From: Bacteroidaceae bacterium
Lineage (GTDB): Bacteria > Bacteroidota > Bacteroidia > Bacteroidales > Bacteroidaceae
Direction of reading: 5' to 3'
Assembly (NCBI GenBank): GCA_017617235.1
Contig: JAFZWQ010000031.1
Location: forward strand, 1-64,000
Length of the DNA stretch: 64,000 nucleotides
Part shown: positions 50,888 to 59,504 of the stretch, one piece after another
Layout: every line of letters starts with the position of its first letter
Position numbering within the stretch: the first letter of the stretch is position 1
Position numbers and translations under genes: made by a program
The notes under the pieces: model-generated
The model's input: the letters and a program-made list of their open reading frames with translations, nothing else
The model's database searches: none
What the model was told of the DNA's origin: nothing

Positions 50888-51676
50888 TTAACGAATGCCA
50901 CGGGCGCGGAAAATGCGGTCCTTGGCATCTGCGATTTCCTGGAAGCGACGCTCGGCTTGGCGACGGATGTCCTCGCCAAGGGAAGCCACGCGGTCAGGAT
51001 GGTTCTCGCGAGCCATGCGCTTGTAGGCCTGACGAACCTCTTCGTCCGTAGCCTCGGGGGTAAGACCCAGTACACGATAGGCATCGTCGAGCGACTCACC
51101 ACCCAAACCCAGCATCTGCTCGGCAGTACCACCATCCAATCCCATATTCAGGCAAACCTGTTGCAACGCTTCGCGTTCTTCCGGCTGTATGGTTCCATCG
51201 GCTTTGGCAATCTCGCACAGCATAGCCACGAGTTGCAAACGTTGCTCCATAGGCATAGCATAGGCCAACTGTTGGCACACAGCCACGATTTGCCTGAGCC
51301 ACGCCTCGTCGCCCATGCGTTTCTTCTCGTCGAAAAGTTTCAACAGGATGCTTTCCCCTTCGCGCTCGGCATCGGCAGAGAAATTGGTGCGCAGGAACAG
51401 GCGGACGTATTCCATCTCGGAATGCATGACCCGTCGGTCGGCATGGATAATGTGTGCCGCCAACACCATCAGCGAGAACAGGAAACCATTGCGGGCTCCT
51501 ATCTCATCGCGACTTCTCTGGTATGTATACGCCCTGCTGCCTGCCGTGGGCTGAATGTAATTATCTGAATCGAATACCGAATCTGCCACAGCACCCAGTA
51601 CAATGCCTGCCAGCATTCCCAACGGACCGCCGCTGAGCAGTCCCAGGAAGCCTCCTATCCATTTTCCTATTGCCAT
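50888..51676 (-). CDS. TerB and DnaJ domain protein (DjlA-like)
   Basis: A 262-residue co-chaperone-like protein. A glycine-rich membrane-associating N-terminus (IGGFLGLLSGGPLGMLAGIVLGAV), a TerB-type helical middle (about 60-165) and a C-terminal J domain (DDAYRVLGLTPEATDEEVRQ with the HPD motif NHPDRVASLG) fit DjlA. It probably recruits DnaK at the membrane. The ATG at 51676 was chosen because upstream in-frame codons overlap a TACCTTTG promoter box at 51702-51709. Confidence 0.88.
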   Translation of the reverse strand: MAIGKWIGGFLGLLSGGPLGMLAGIVLGAVADSVFDSDNYIQPTAGSRAYTYQRSRDEIGARNGFLFSLMVLAAHIIHADRRVMHSEMEYVRLFLRTNFSADAEREGESILLKLFDEKKRMGDEAWLRQIVAVCQQLAYAMPMEQRLQLVAMLCEIAKADGTIQPEEREALQQVCLNMGLDGGTAEQMLGLGGESLDDAYRVLGLTPEATDEEVRQAYKRMARENHPDRVASLGEDIRRQAERRFQEIADAKDRIFRARGIR

Positions 51677-51792
51677 CTTTGTGATTTTCGAATTGTGGGT
51701 GCAAAGGTACGAATCTTTTTTCCTATTCCTCATCGAATAACTAATAATAAGTGTTAAATAATATCCTTTTCTCGTAAAAACCTTTCCTTTTG

Positions 51793-51848
51793 TTTGATAT
51801 TACTAAATGTTTAGTTTTACCTTTGCATCAAACAACTAAGAACTTAGT
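51793..51848 (+). promoter_or_regulatory. Promoter and twin BlaI-type operators
   Basis: TTTG (51793-51796), 21 bases, TACCTTTG (51818-51825). Two perfect 6-2-6 palindromes flank the -7 box: ACTAAA-TG-TTTAGT (51802-51815, in the spacer) and ACTAAG-AA-CTTAGT (51835-51848). Their centres are 33 bases apart, about three helical turns, so the repressor dimers would sit on one face. Confidence 0.85.
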
Positions 51849-51851
51849 AAT

Positions 51852-52229
51852 ATGAAAGACAAAAACGGATACACTTTGACAAAGAGCGAAATGCAGGTAA
51901 TGAAAGCCCTTTGGTCGGCAGGAAAGGCGTTGGACGTACACGAGGTGGTGGCACAATACGACGAGCCCCAACCCGCATACACCACCATATCGACCTTCCT
52001 GAAGATTCTTTCTACTAAAGGTTTCGTAGATTTCAAGAAGGGCAATGGCAAGCAATACCTCTACTTCCCCCTAATCTCGCAAGCCCAGTACACCAGTCGT
52101 GTAATGAAGGAGGTTAAGAACAGTTTCTTCGGCGGCAGCGTGAAATCCATGCTCAGCTATTTCGTTCAAGAAGAGAACCTTTCGGAAGACGAAATCAAGG
52201 AACTGCTTGATTTAATTCATAATTCATAA
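51852..52229 (+). CDS. BlaI/MecI-family repressor
   Basis: A 125-residue winged-helix repressor: LTKSEMQVMKALWSAGKALD, YTTISTFLKILSTKGFVDFK (recognition helix and wing), C-terminal dimerisation helices. In the family, the partner BlaR1-type protease triggers cleavage of the repressor. The two ACTAAR palindromes at its promoter indicate autorepression. The M56 partner follows 15 bases later. Confidence 0.93.
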   Translation: MKDKNGYTLTKSEMQVMKALWSAGKALDVHEVVAQYDEPQPAYTTISTFLKILSTKGFVDFKKGNGKQYLYFPLISQAQYTSRVMKEVKNSFFGGSVKSMLSYFVQEENLSEDEIKELLDLIHNS

Positions 52230-52246
52230 TGCATAATTCTTAATAT
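52214..52246. repeat. TAATTCA heptamers before the M56 gene
   Basis: TAATTCA-TAATTCA-TAATGCA-TAATTCT-TAATATG, strict period 7, spanning the blaI stop and the M56 start. Confidence 0.75.
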
Positions 52247-54062
52247 GTCAAATCTATTAATGTATTCCCTGAAATCGGCAATGGTGCTGGCCCTACTCTA
52301 TCTGCCGTATATGCTCATGCTGCGTCGCGAGAGTTTCTTCCGCTTCAACCGCCTGATGCTGCTCGCCATCATGGTTTTGTCGCTACTGCTGCCCCTGTGC
52401 AACATTCCCGGTATGTCGCTCGACCGTCAGCCTGTGATGCATGCCGCCCAGGTTCAGATGATAGAACTAGGTATTCCTGTACACATGTTGCCCGAACTGC
52501 AGGTTACTGCCGACACGCCGTCCCAAACCGCCATCAGCATCTTCATGCTCGTCAGCCTCCTATATATTATAGGTATGGTGATGGTGTTGGTGACGAGACT
52601 TTGGCAAGTGGGTCGCCTGTGGTACGGGTTGAAGCGCGGTTCGCTGTGGCAGCAGCAGGAGGATGGCATCACCGTATGCTGTCATGCCGAACAGGTTATG
52701 CCCTTCAGTTGGATGAACAGCATCGTCATTAGCGAACAGGACTACCGCGAGGCAGGTCGCGAGATTGTCTTGCACGAGACAGGTCACATCCGCGGCGGCC
52801 ATTCGTGGGACGTACTCATGCTCACGCTGGTGCAGATGGTGCAGTGGTGGAATCCGCTGGTCTATGTGCTGGGTATCAGCCTGCGCGATGTCCACGAGTA
52901 CGAAGCCGACGACTACGTGCTGCGACAGGGCGTTTCGGCCCAGGAGTATCAACTGTTGCTCATTAAAAAAGCTGTTGGTTCAGGTTCCTACGCTTTTGCC
53001 AACAACTTCAACCATAGTTTAACCAAAAAACGTATCACTATGATGAAGAAATCAAAATCTAATCCGTGGATGCTGAGCAAGGCGCTCTACGTCATCCCTG
53101 TGGCTGCGTTGGCACTCAGCGCCTTCGCCACGCCCAAGTTCATCGCTCCCATCGAGAGCGCAGTATCGAAACTCGAAGGAATGAGCACGGAGAATGTTGA
53201 CGAGAAATTAGTCTCTTTTAAACCCGGTGACCCGTCCCGCATAGGTTTTACAATCCTTAAGGGCACATGGGTAGAGCAAGAAGTAGATGGCAAGAACAGT
53301 TCTTTTATTGAGGAGAAAACAACTACGACACCTTATCTTCCTATCAATTCCGTTACCATAAAACTTGATGGCAAAGTAGTAGACGTCAATGACCTGTGCG
53401 ATATGCCAGCTTCTGCCTTGAAGAAGTTCGAAAAGAAGTTCCCTGAACGCGAAGTCAATCTTGTGACTACGTCCGAAACAACAGACAAGAAGATGATTAA
53501 TGTGAAGGAAGGTAGCCTGAAGGTCGTTGTCGATGGAGAGGAGATGACAGAGCAAGAGGCCGTGAAAGCCGTGGAAGGCAAGGAAATCAAGAACGCCGTC
53601 AGCATGCAGTCCGATGGTACGGCTGTGCTTGAAACCACGACAGCCGAACCCGATGACGAGCCTGTAGTCGACAAACCCGAAGTACTGCCCGAGTACCCTG
53701 GTGGCCAGAACGAATTCTGGACTTACATGCGCCAGACAGTCAAGTACCCGAAGGAGGCCTTGGAATGGGGTGTAGAGGGACGCATCTACGTGGAGTTCGT
53801 CGTGGAGAAGGACGGCAGCATCACGAACATCAAGGTCATTAAAGGCGCTGGTGAACTCAAGGAGGTCGTGGTTATGGCTCGCAAGGCCAAGGACGACTCG
53901 CCCGAGGAGATAAGGAAAGAGCATGAGGACAAGGGGCGCATCGCCCTGCAAGAAGAGGCAATGCGCGTAGTGAAAGCCATGCCGAAGTGGACGCCTGGTC
54001 GCCATAATGGCAAACCCGTTCGCACCAAGTTCGTCCTCCCCGTTTCCTTCCGCCTAAGATAA
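52245..54062 (+). CDS. BlaR1-like M56 metallopeptidase with TonB C-terminal domain
   Basis: A 605-residue inner-membrane sensor protease. N-terminal membrane helices (near 5-22, 35-52, 96-118) surround the zinc site HETGHIRGGHSWD near 177. A last helix lies near 280-297, then a long periplasmic region. The final part is a TonB_C domain (PEYPGGQNEFWTYM, IYVEFVVEKDGSITNIKVIKG, VVKAMPKWTPGRHNGKPV). An unusual insert of about 30 charged residues (KEVVVMARKAKDD onward) splits this domain. The signal it senses is unknown. Confidence 0.88.
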   Translation: MSNLLMYSLKSAMVLALLYLPYMLMLRRESFFRFNRLMLLAIMVLSLLLPLCNIPGMSLDRQPVMHAAQVQMIELGIPVHMLPELQVTADTPSQTAISIFMLVSLLYIIGMVMVLVTRLWQVGRLWYGLKRGSLWQQQEDGITVCCHAEQVMPFSWMNSIVISEQDYREAGREIVLHETGHIRGGHSWDVLMLTLVQMVQWWNPLVYVLGISLRDVHEYEADDYVLRQGVSAQEYQLLLIKKAVGSGSYAFANNFNHSLTKKRITMMKKSKSNPWMLSKALYVIPVAALALSAFATPKFIAPIESAVSKLEGMSTENVDEKLVSFKPGDPSRIGFTILKGTWVEQEVDGKNSSFIEEKTTTTPYLPINSVTIKLDGKVVDVNDLCDMPASALKKFEKKFPEREVNLVTTSETTDKKMINVKEGSLKVVVDGEEMTEQEAVKAVEGKEIKNAVSMQSDGTAVLETTTAEPDDEPVVDKPEVLPEYPGGQNEFWTYMRQTVKYPKEALEWGVEGRIYVEFVVEKDGSITNIKVIKGAGELKEVVVMARKAKDDSPEEIRKEHEDKGRIALQEEAMRVVKAMPKWTPGRHNGKPVRTKFVLPVSFRLR

Positions 54063-54176
54063 TATCGTCCGAAGGCGGTCAGCGCCAAACTTTGCAAATC
54101 CGGTCCCGGCATTTTGTCTGGTCCGGATTTTTTTGTACCTTAGCACCATCATTTACAATAAAGAAGGAAAAACGAT

Positions 54177-54794
54177 ATGAAAGTATTGCTTATCAACGGA
54201 AGTCCACGCGAACAGGGGAACACCTTTACGGCCCTCTCGGAAGTGGCAAAGGCGCTGAATGCCGAAGGCGTGGAGACAGAAATCATCAGCATCGGCAAGA
54301 AGGCTGTGCAGGGTTGCATCGCCTGCGGATGGTGTGGAAGGGAAGGCAGATGCACGTTCCGCGACGACCTGTACTTCAAGGTATGGCGGGCTGTGAAAGA
54401 CGGCATCGACGGACTCGTCATTGGCTCACCCGTCTATTATGGCGGTCCTAACGGTTCGCTTTGCGCCCTACTCGATCGCGTGTTCTACTCGCTTGGGGCC
54501 GACCTTCGCTTCAAGCCTGGAGCCAGCGTGGTTGTCTGCCGCAGAGGTGGTGCTTCGGCTGCCTTCGACCGCTTGAATAAATACTTCACCATCCTGAATA
54601 TGCCCGTTGTCAGTTCGCAATACTGGAACATGGCCTACGGACAGACACCCGGTCAAGCCGCACAGGACGAGGAAGGCATGCAGACGATGCGCACCCTGGG
54701 CCGCAACATGGCGTGGATGATAAAGAAACTGGATGTCCGCAACGAGGGGCACCCGGAAATCGAGCCCCAGGTCCGCACCAACTTCATTCGATAA
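54177..54794 (+). CDS. Flavodoxin-fold NAD(P)H-dependent oxidoreductase
   Basis: A 205-residue FMN reductase/iron-sulfur flavoprotein type. The FMN phosphate loop is LINGSPREQGNTF, followed by CIACGWCGREGRCTFRDD with a cluster of cysteines (a possible metal or redox site) and IDGLVIGSPVYYGGPNGSLCALLDR. It may reduce quinones or metals; its substrate is not determinable. Single gene with its own terminator. Confidence 0.88.
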   Translation: MKVLLINGSPREQGNTFTALSEVAKALNAEGVETEIISIGKKAVQGCIACGWCGREGRCTFRDDLYFKVWRAVKDGIDGLVIGSPVYYGGPNGSLCALLDRVFYSLGADLRFKPGASVVVCRRGGASAAFDRLNKYFTILNMPVVSSQYWNMAYGQTPGQAAQDEEGMQTMRTLGRNMAWMIKKLDVRNEGHPEIEPQVRTNFIR

Positions 54795-54811
54795 TCAGTA
54801 AGGACAAACAG

Positions 54812-54845
54812 AAACGGCCCCCGATTGGAGGCCGTTTGTTTTTTA
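54812..54845. terminator. Bidirectional terminator
   Basis: AAACGGCC (54812-54819) pairs with GGCCGTTT (54830-54837), followed by GTTTTTTATT. It lies between convergent genes. Confidence 0.75.
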
Positions 54846-54872
54846 TTCGATGGGAAACGTGGGAAGGCGTTG

Positions 54873-55430
54873 TCAGACACCATCGTCGCTGAGGTAGATG
54901 GAGTCGCCTTCCTCCAGGTCGAGGTTCTCGTCCTTAACAAAGGAGAAAGAGCCGCTGTCGGTGATGGTCATGAGAAAAGGCACGGACATGTCGCTGTCGG
55001 GATAGCTGACGGCAAAGGAAAAGACCAGTCCCTGTCCGGGTTCCACCTTCAGGAATCGAATGCCGTCCAGCATGGCGTTCTGGTAAAAGCTCTTATCCAT
55101 GCTTGCGGCGAATGTGGCCTTGGTAAACGTCTTGTCGAAGAACACGTTCCCATCGCGACGAATCGTCAGCCGTATGGTGTTGTCGAGATACAGGTCTCCC
55201 ATGTCGTCCTTCACCTTTGCCAACGAGTCGCAGGGTGTGCGCAGGATTTCGTAAACGTACTGACGGCCAGCCAGTCGCACGCTGTCCTTCACCTGCAGGT
55301 CAGGCAACTGCCGCGTCACCGCTTCGTGTTCGGGTGCCACCCAGGCATCTTCCTTCTTGTTCCCATTGCCGCAACTGGCCAGCACCATTGCCGCCACCGC
55401 CAGCACCATCCATAGTTTCATGTGATTCAT
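54873..55430 (-). CDS. Putative lipoprotein, DUF4738-like
   Basis: A 185-residue protein with a type II signal (MKLWMVLAVAAMVLASC; Cys about residue 20). The beta-rich mature region includes RQYVYEILRTPCDSLAKV, IRLTIRRDGNVFFDKTFTK and a terminal acidic DLEEGDSIYLSDDGV. It resembles the Bacteroidales DUF4738 family from memory. Function unknown. The start at 55430 or the ATG three codons later (MKLW) is equally likely. Confidence 0.72.
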   Translation of the reverse strand: MNHMKLWMVLAVAAMVLASCGNGNKKEDAWVAPEHEAVTRQLPDLQVKDSVRLAGRQYVYEILRTPCDSLAKVKDDMGDLYLDNTIRLTIRRDGNVFFDKTFTKATFAASMDKSFYQNAMLDGIRFLKVEPGQGLVFSFAVSYPDSDMSVPFLMTITDSGSFSFVKDENLDLEEGDSIYLSDDGV

Positions 55431-55522
55431 GCGAATTAAACGATTGTTTTCTTGCGATTGATAAGATTTCTAGCGACAAAGTTACGAATAAATCCCAGAA
55501 TAAGCAAGGTAACTGATTGATT

Positions 55523-57130
55523 TTAGCGGATTCCGCCGCCGAAGCCGCCTCCCGAGAAGCCGCCTCCGCCGCCCCACGACGATGAGCCGCCTTTGCCGGA
55601 GGCGCGAGCTTCGCGTTCTGCCTTGCTCATGGCTGCGCGGGCTGTACTGCGATGCATGGTCGAGCGGATGATGGGCAATGTGGTTTCGTTGGCCATCTGT
55701 TGTGCCACTTGGTCCATGTTGAAGTATTCGGGGTTGATGCGCTTCATTTCGCGGATGACCTGTTCGGCTATTCCGAAGAGGGTGGCGTATATCATGTAGT
55801 CTTTCCAGAGGCCTACTTCGCCCACGCTGCGTTCGTCCAGCAGGGTGAATTCCTGCAGGAATTTGCGGAGGCCGAATACCTTGCGCACCTCGTCCTCTTC
55901 GTTATGGTATTTGTAGAGGCTGGTTTTGGTGTGCAGGGTTTGTACGAACGAGTCGGTGTAGGACTGGTTTTGGTTGCTCTTCATCCACGCTTTCAGTTCG
56001 CGAGGTTCCAGTATGGTGTCTTTGCCAGCGGCGTCACGGAATATCTTGTGCACCATTTTCAGGAGTTGGGGGTAATTCGCGTCCTGGGGCAGTTGGTGTA
56101 TGACGAAGCGCTGGTTTTCGATGCTGATGGCGCCGTCGTTGATGAGTCGCAGGATGCATGCCGACAGCAGGTTGTTGTAGTCGGCTCCGAAGTATTTGTA
56201 GGCATTCAGCACATCGTTGGCCTGTTGCAGATTGCCGCCATAGGGCAGGTCGCGGTACCAGAGGAGGTCTTTCATGATGCGCCTGCGCTTGCGCCACACG
56301 TAGAAGATGTATCCGAAGAAGCAGAGCAGGGGGAAGACGACGAATGCCAGGATGGTGAAGATGAGTGCAACGATGTCCTCACGAGTCATTTCATCTGTAT
56401 AGTCGCTGTTTTCGAAGGCTCGTGTCTTCAGTTCCTCGAAGGTGCCTTCGCCTGCGAGTGTGGGCTGGAAGACGCCTTTTTCGAAGCGGGCCATCACTAT
56501 CATGGCGCTGCGGCTTTGGAAGGGTTCGCTGCTTTCGGCTATGATGCTGTCGCCTTGGAAATTGATGTCGCCGATGTAGCGGAAGGCCCATATGCGGGCT
56601 GTGTCGGCAGACAGGTCGATACCGGGTTCGGGGACGATGACGAGGCGTACGTGTTCAGGGCTGGGTTTGATGCCTTCTGCCACGAACATGTACAGGAAGC
56701 CGTCGGCATCGGGATAGCTGCGCAGCAGGCCGCTGACGGTATATCGGGCCGTATAGGTGCGTTTGCCCCGTTCGCCGATTCCCCAGCAGAGTTCGTATCC
56801 GTCGCGGGTCGTGACGATGCCGCAGCGGTTGGTCTTCCACTGGCGGCTCTGGTCGATGTCCCACGTGGGCTGCAGTTCATAGGTCTGTCCCGTTTCGTCT
56901 GTGACGCTGAAATCGCTCAGCCGGCTGTCGCCCAGGTTTCCCACGACGATGTAGCACTCGGTGCCCTGCGAGTCGATGGTCATGTGTCGCGTCTCCGTGA
57001 TGCGTGCATCGCCGTTGCGCTGCAGGACGACGTGGATGTCGAGGTCGTGCAGTTGGGGTTGGGCGAAGGCCGTCGCTGCCGCTGCCCACAGCACAAGGGC
57101 CGCGAGGAGTTTATTTCTTGAAAGCTTCAT
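55523..57130 (-). CDS. DUF2207-family membrane protein
   Basis: A 535-residue protein with a signal peptide ending ATAFAQ. The extracytoplasmic DUF2207 domain (DLDIHVVLQRNGDARITETRHM, VSGLLRSYPDADGFLYMFVA) is followed by a membrane helix (DIVALIFTILAFVVFPLLCFFGYIF) and a cytoplasmic part. It ends in a glycine-rich tail (SSSWGGGGGFSGGGFGGG). It overlaps the lemA stop by 20 bases. LemA and DUF2207/TPM proteins commonly occur together; function in envelope homeostasis is presumed. Confidence 0.9.
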   Translation of the reverse strand: MKLSRNKLLAALVLWAAAATAFAQPQLHDLDIHVVLQRNGDARITETRHMTIDSQGTECYIVVGNLGDSRLSDFSVTDETGQTYELQPTWDIDQSRQWKTNRCGIVTTRDGYELCWGIGERGKRTYTARYTVSGLLRSYPDADGFLYMFVAEGIKPSPEHVRLVIVPEPGIDLSADTARIWAFRYIGDINFQGDSIIAESSEPFQSRSAMIVMARFEKGVFQPTLAGEGTFEELKTRAFENSDYTDEMTREDIVALIFTILAFVVFPLLCFFGYIFYVWRKRRRIMKDLLWYRDLPYGGNLQQANDVLNAYKYFGADYNNLLSACILRLINDGAISIENQRFVIHQLPQDANYPQLLKMVHKIFRDAAGKDTILEPRELKAWMKSNQNQSYTDSFVQTLHTKTSLYKYHNEEDEVRKVFGLRKFLQEFTLLDERSVGEVGLWKDYMIYATLFGIAEQVIREMKRINPEYFNMDQVAQQMANETTLPIIRSTMHRSTARAAMSKAEREARASGKGGSSSWGGGGGFSGGGFGGGIR

Positions 57131-57671
57131 CGAGGTTGGGATAGTTCTTCTTCTCTTCATTATCCACACGCAGGTACTCCTTCTGTTCGAAGTGGAGCAG
57201 CGAGGCCACGATGCTCGAGGGCCACTGGCGAACCATACGGTTCATCTTCGTGGCGGTGTCGTTGTACACCATTCTCGACAGACGCACGTTTTCCTCGTAC
57301 TGCTTCATGCCGCTCATGGCCTCCTGATAGAGGCTGGCTGCCTTCAGGTCGGGATATGCCTCACCGATGGCTATCAGGCGACCCATCACCTCGTTCAGCG
57401 CCGAGGTCTGCTCGTTGACGGCCTCAGGCGTGTTCACCTGTTCGCCGCGACGCTGCTGGATTACCTCCACCAGGGTCTCCGACTCGTGTTTCGCATACTG
57501 GGCGGCAGTCTTCGCTAGAGCCAGAACGGCGTCCCAACGCGAGTTCAACTGCACCTCGATTTGGCTGAGGGCATTCTTGCAGAGTTCATCGAGATTGACC
57601 AGCGAGCGCTGGGTCATAATGAAATAACCGATGACGATTACCGCCACGACAATAAGAATAATTGCTACCAT
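57111..57671 (-). CDS. lemA: LemA-family protein
   Basis: A 186-residue protein with an N-terminal membrane helix (VAIILIVVAVIVIGYFIM) and a four-helix LemA domain (NLDELCKNALSQIEVQLNSRWDAVLALAKTA, EENVRLSRMVYNDTATKMNRMV). Function uncertain. It is the first of a two-gene operon with DUF2207. Confidence 0.93.
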   Translation of the reverse strand: MVAIILIVVAVIVIGYFIMTQRSLVNLDELCKNALSQIEVQLNSRWDAVLALAKTAAQYAKHESETLVEVIQQRRGEQVNTPEAVNEQTSALNEVMGRLIAIGEAYPDLKAASLYQEAMSGMKQYEENVRLSRMVYNDTATKMNRMVRQWPSSIVASLLHFEQKEYLRVDNEEKKNYPNLDEAFKK

Positions 57672-57754
57672 TTTTCTATTCGTTTTAAAGGTTTTGCGAC
57701 ATCAAAGTTACGATAAACCGCGGAGAATACAAAGTCTTCGGCCGATTTTTATGA

Positions 57755-57895
57755 CGTTCCTGGCGGAGGGTTGCAAGGCTTCGCTTGACACACAGCTGTG
57801 TGACAAGAGAAACGACGCATCGTTAGGCGCCTAGGAATAGTAATCCTTCCCTTGTCACACAATTGTGTGTCAAGAAGAAGAAAGTATCGCTCCGC
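57755..57895. repeat. Extragenic repeat cluster with two 24-bp palindromes
   Basis: Two palindromes at about 57782-57805 (CTTGACACACAG..GTGTGACAAG) and 57850-57873 (CTTGTCACACAA..GTGTGTCAAG) are related to the one at about 171-194. The flanks share GACGTTCCTG, TAGGAATAGT and AGTATCGCT with that region. It lies between lemA and the HU-like gene. Confidence 0.75.
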
Positions 57896-57896
57896 G

Positions 57897-57928
57897 TTTG
57901 GAAATGTGACGGAAAAGCCGTAACTTTG
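57897..57928 (+). promoter_or_regulatory. Promoter of the HU-like gene
   Basis: TTTG (57897-57900), 20 bases, TAACTTTG (57921-57928). Confidence 0.75.
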
Positions 57929-57950
57929 TTTGGCTTTAATTCAAACGACT

Positions 57951-58571
57951 ATGTCCATTCATCACTACGACTACATCATTGCGGCCAATCCGCCTGCCTC
58001 GCGTGGGGCAGACTCGGCCGAACCCCTCAGCCACCATGTAAGGCTGTTGCATTCGACGTGCGTTCCTGCCAACCAGTTGATGGAAGAGATGCACCGTCAG
58101 GAACCGACCCTGAGCGTGGGAACCTGCATTGCCGCCGTTTCTGCCTTGGCCCGTGCGCTGGGTCAGCTGCTGGCAGACGGCCATTCGGTGGAGATTCCTG
58201 ATGTGGGAGTCTTGCAACCCAGCATCTCTGGTCGCGTTTCGGAGACGGCCCGCGGACCTGTCGCCAGCGACGTGCACATCAGCGGCATCCGCTTCACTCC
58301 CAGCACGGAACTGCTGGCAGAGGCCAACGAGGGAAAGGCAACCTTCAATCCCCACGGCATGCGCCAACAGCCGACTGACAACGAGGTGCAGGCCTTCCTC
58401 GCGGAACACTTCGCCCAGCACCCCACACTCAGCCGCAAACAGCTTGTCGGGCGTTTCAACCTCACTCGCTATCAGGCACTTGTGCTCCTGCGCCGCCTCG
58501 TATCCGAGGGGCAGTTACAACCTGCAGGCTCGCGTTCTACAGCCTGCTACACCCGTTCCACACAAGGGTAA
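57951..58571 (+). CDS. HU-like DNA-binding protein with C-terminal helix-turn-helix
   Basis: A 206-residue protein. The N-terminal half resembles Bacteroidota HU-family proteins: helices LSVGTCIAAVSALARALGQLLADGHSV, then IPDVGVLQPSISG and a beta arm near IRFTPSTELL. The C-terminal part (QHPTLSRKQLVGRFNLTRYQALVLLRRL) looks like a winged helix. It probably binds DNA as a nucleoid-associated or regulatory protein. The ATG at 57951 follows the promoter; upstream in-frame MALIQTT is possible but too close to it. Confidence 0.82.
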   Translation: MSIHHYDYIIAANPPASRGADSAEPLSHHVRLLHSTCVPANQLMEEMHRQEPTLSVGTCIAAVSALARALGQLLADGHSVEIPDVGVLQPSISGRVSETARGPVASDVHISGIRFTPSTELLAEANEGKATFNPHGMRQQPTDNEVQAFLAEHFAQHPTLSRKQLVGRFNLTRYQALVLLRRLVSEGQLQPAGSRSTACYTRSTQG

Positions 58572-59504
58572 TTACTCGAGGAACGAACGCAGGCGGCTCA
58601 GGTATTCAGCCGTATAATCTCGATAGGAAAGGGCATGTTCCGTGCCTGGCGTCACCCACAGGGACTTGGGTGCGGGCTTTGCCTCGTACAGCGGCTTCAC
58701 CATCCATGAAGGTACGAAATGGTCGTTGTCGCCATGAATGAACAGCATCGGCCAACGGCACTTAGCGACCTGTCGCAGAGGGCTGGCCTCGCCAAAGCTC
58801 CACCCGTTTCGCAGGCGGCACAACAGCGAAGTGCTGTACATCAGCGGGAAATCGGGCAATCCGAACTCATCCTTCAGTTCATAGCTGAACTCGTCCCACA
58901 CGCTGGTGTAGCCGCAATCCTCCACAAACCGCACCTCCTTCACTTCCTCGGGCATCTCTTCGCCGCTCACATTCATCGTTGTGGCAGCACCCATCGACAC
59001 CCCGTGAACCACGAAACTGTCGGAACGGAACAATCCTGCAGCCACACGCATCCAACAGAGCACGTCGAGCCGCTCCTTCCAACCCATGCCGATAACCTCG
59101 CCCTCGCTCAACCCATGAGCATGCAGGTCGGGCATCAGCACGTTGTACCCCAATTCCTGGTGGTAAAGCCGTCCGATATACATAAAGTCGATAGCGCAGT
59201 TGCGCCACCCGTGCAGCACAATAGCGACGGGACTTCCAGGCCGACTCGAAACAAAATAACCATGATGTCGTTCGCCCGTTGGCATCGTCACGAACGTATC
59301 TCGCAAACCATCCGTGCAGCGAAGGCTGTCCAGCCAATCCGCCAGCTCCGGGTGCTGCTCCACAAGATGTCTGAAACAGCGGGCCGTATCCTCGCGCTCA
59401 CCCTCAGGTGCCAACGAGTACCTCAACATATACACCCCGCCGCCCAGCAGCAATCCCACAATCACCGCCACCAGCGCCCCCACCGCATACCAAACCTTCC
59501 TCAT
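58572..59504 (-). CDS. Membrane-anchored alpha/beta hydrolase
   Basis: A 310-residue protein with an N-terminal hydrophobic anchor (VGALVAVIVGLLLGGGVYML). The hydrolase fold has VLHGWRNCAIDFMY, nucleophile elbow GVSMGAA, acid FIHGDNDHFVP and His in PGTEHALSY. Resembles BAAT/peptidase-like esterases of Bacteroidota. Substrate unknown. It overlaps the transporter gene by four bases and may belong to the glucuronate operon. Confidence 0.85.
   Translation of the reverse strand: MRKVWYAVGALVAVIVGLLLGGGVYMLRYSLAPEGEREDTARCFRHLVEQHPELADWLDSLRCTDGLRDTFVTMPTGERHHGYFVSSRPGSPVAIVLHGWRNCAIDFMYIGRLYHQELGYNVLMPDLHAHGLSEGEVIGMGWKERLDVLCWMRVAAGLFRSDSFVVHGVSMGAATTMNVSGEEMPEEVKEVRFVEDCGYTSVWDEFSYELKDEFGLPDFPLMYSTSLLCRLRNGWSFGEASPLRQVAKCRWPMLFIHGDNDHFVPSWMVKPLYEAKPAPKSLWVTPGTEHALSYRDYTAEYLSRLRSFLE

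Noticed and set aside
55652-57121. 489-codon open frame on the plus strand
   Set aside because: It is the antisense shadow of the DUF2207 gene; its translation is Val/His/Glu-biased with no recognisable domain, while the minus-strand protein has a signal peptide, membrane helix and family tail.
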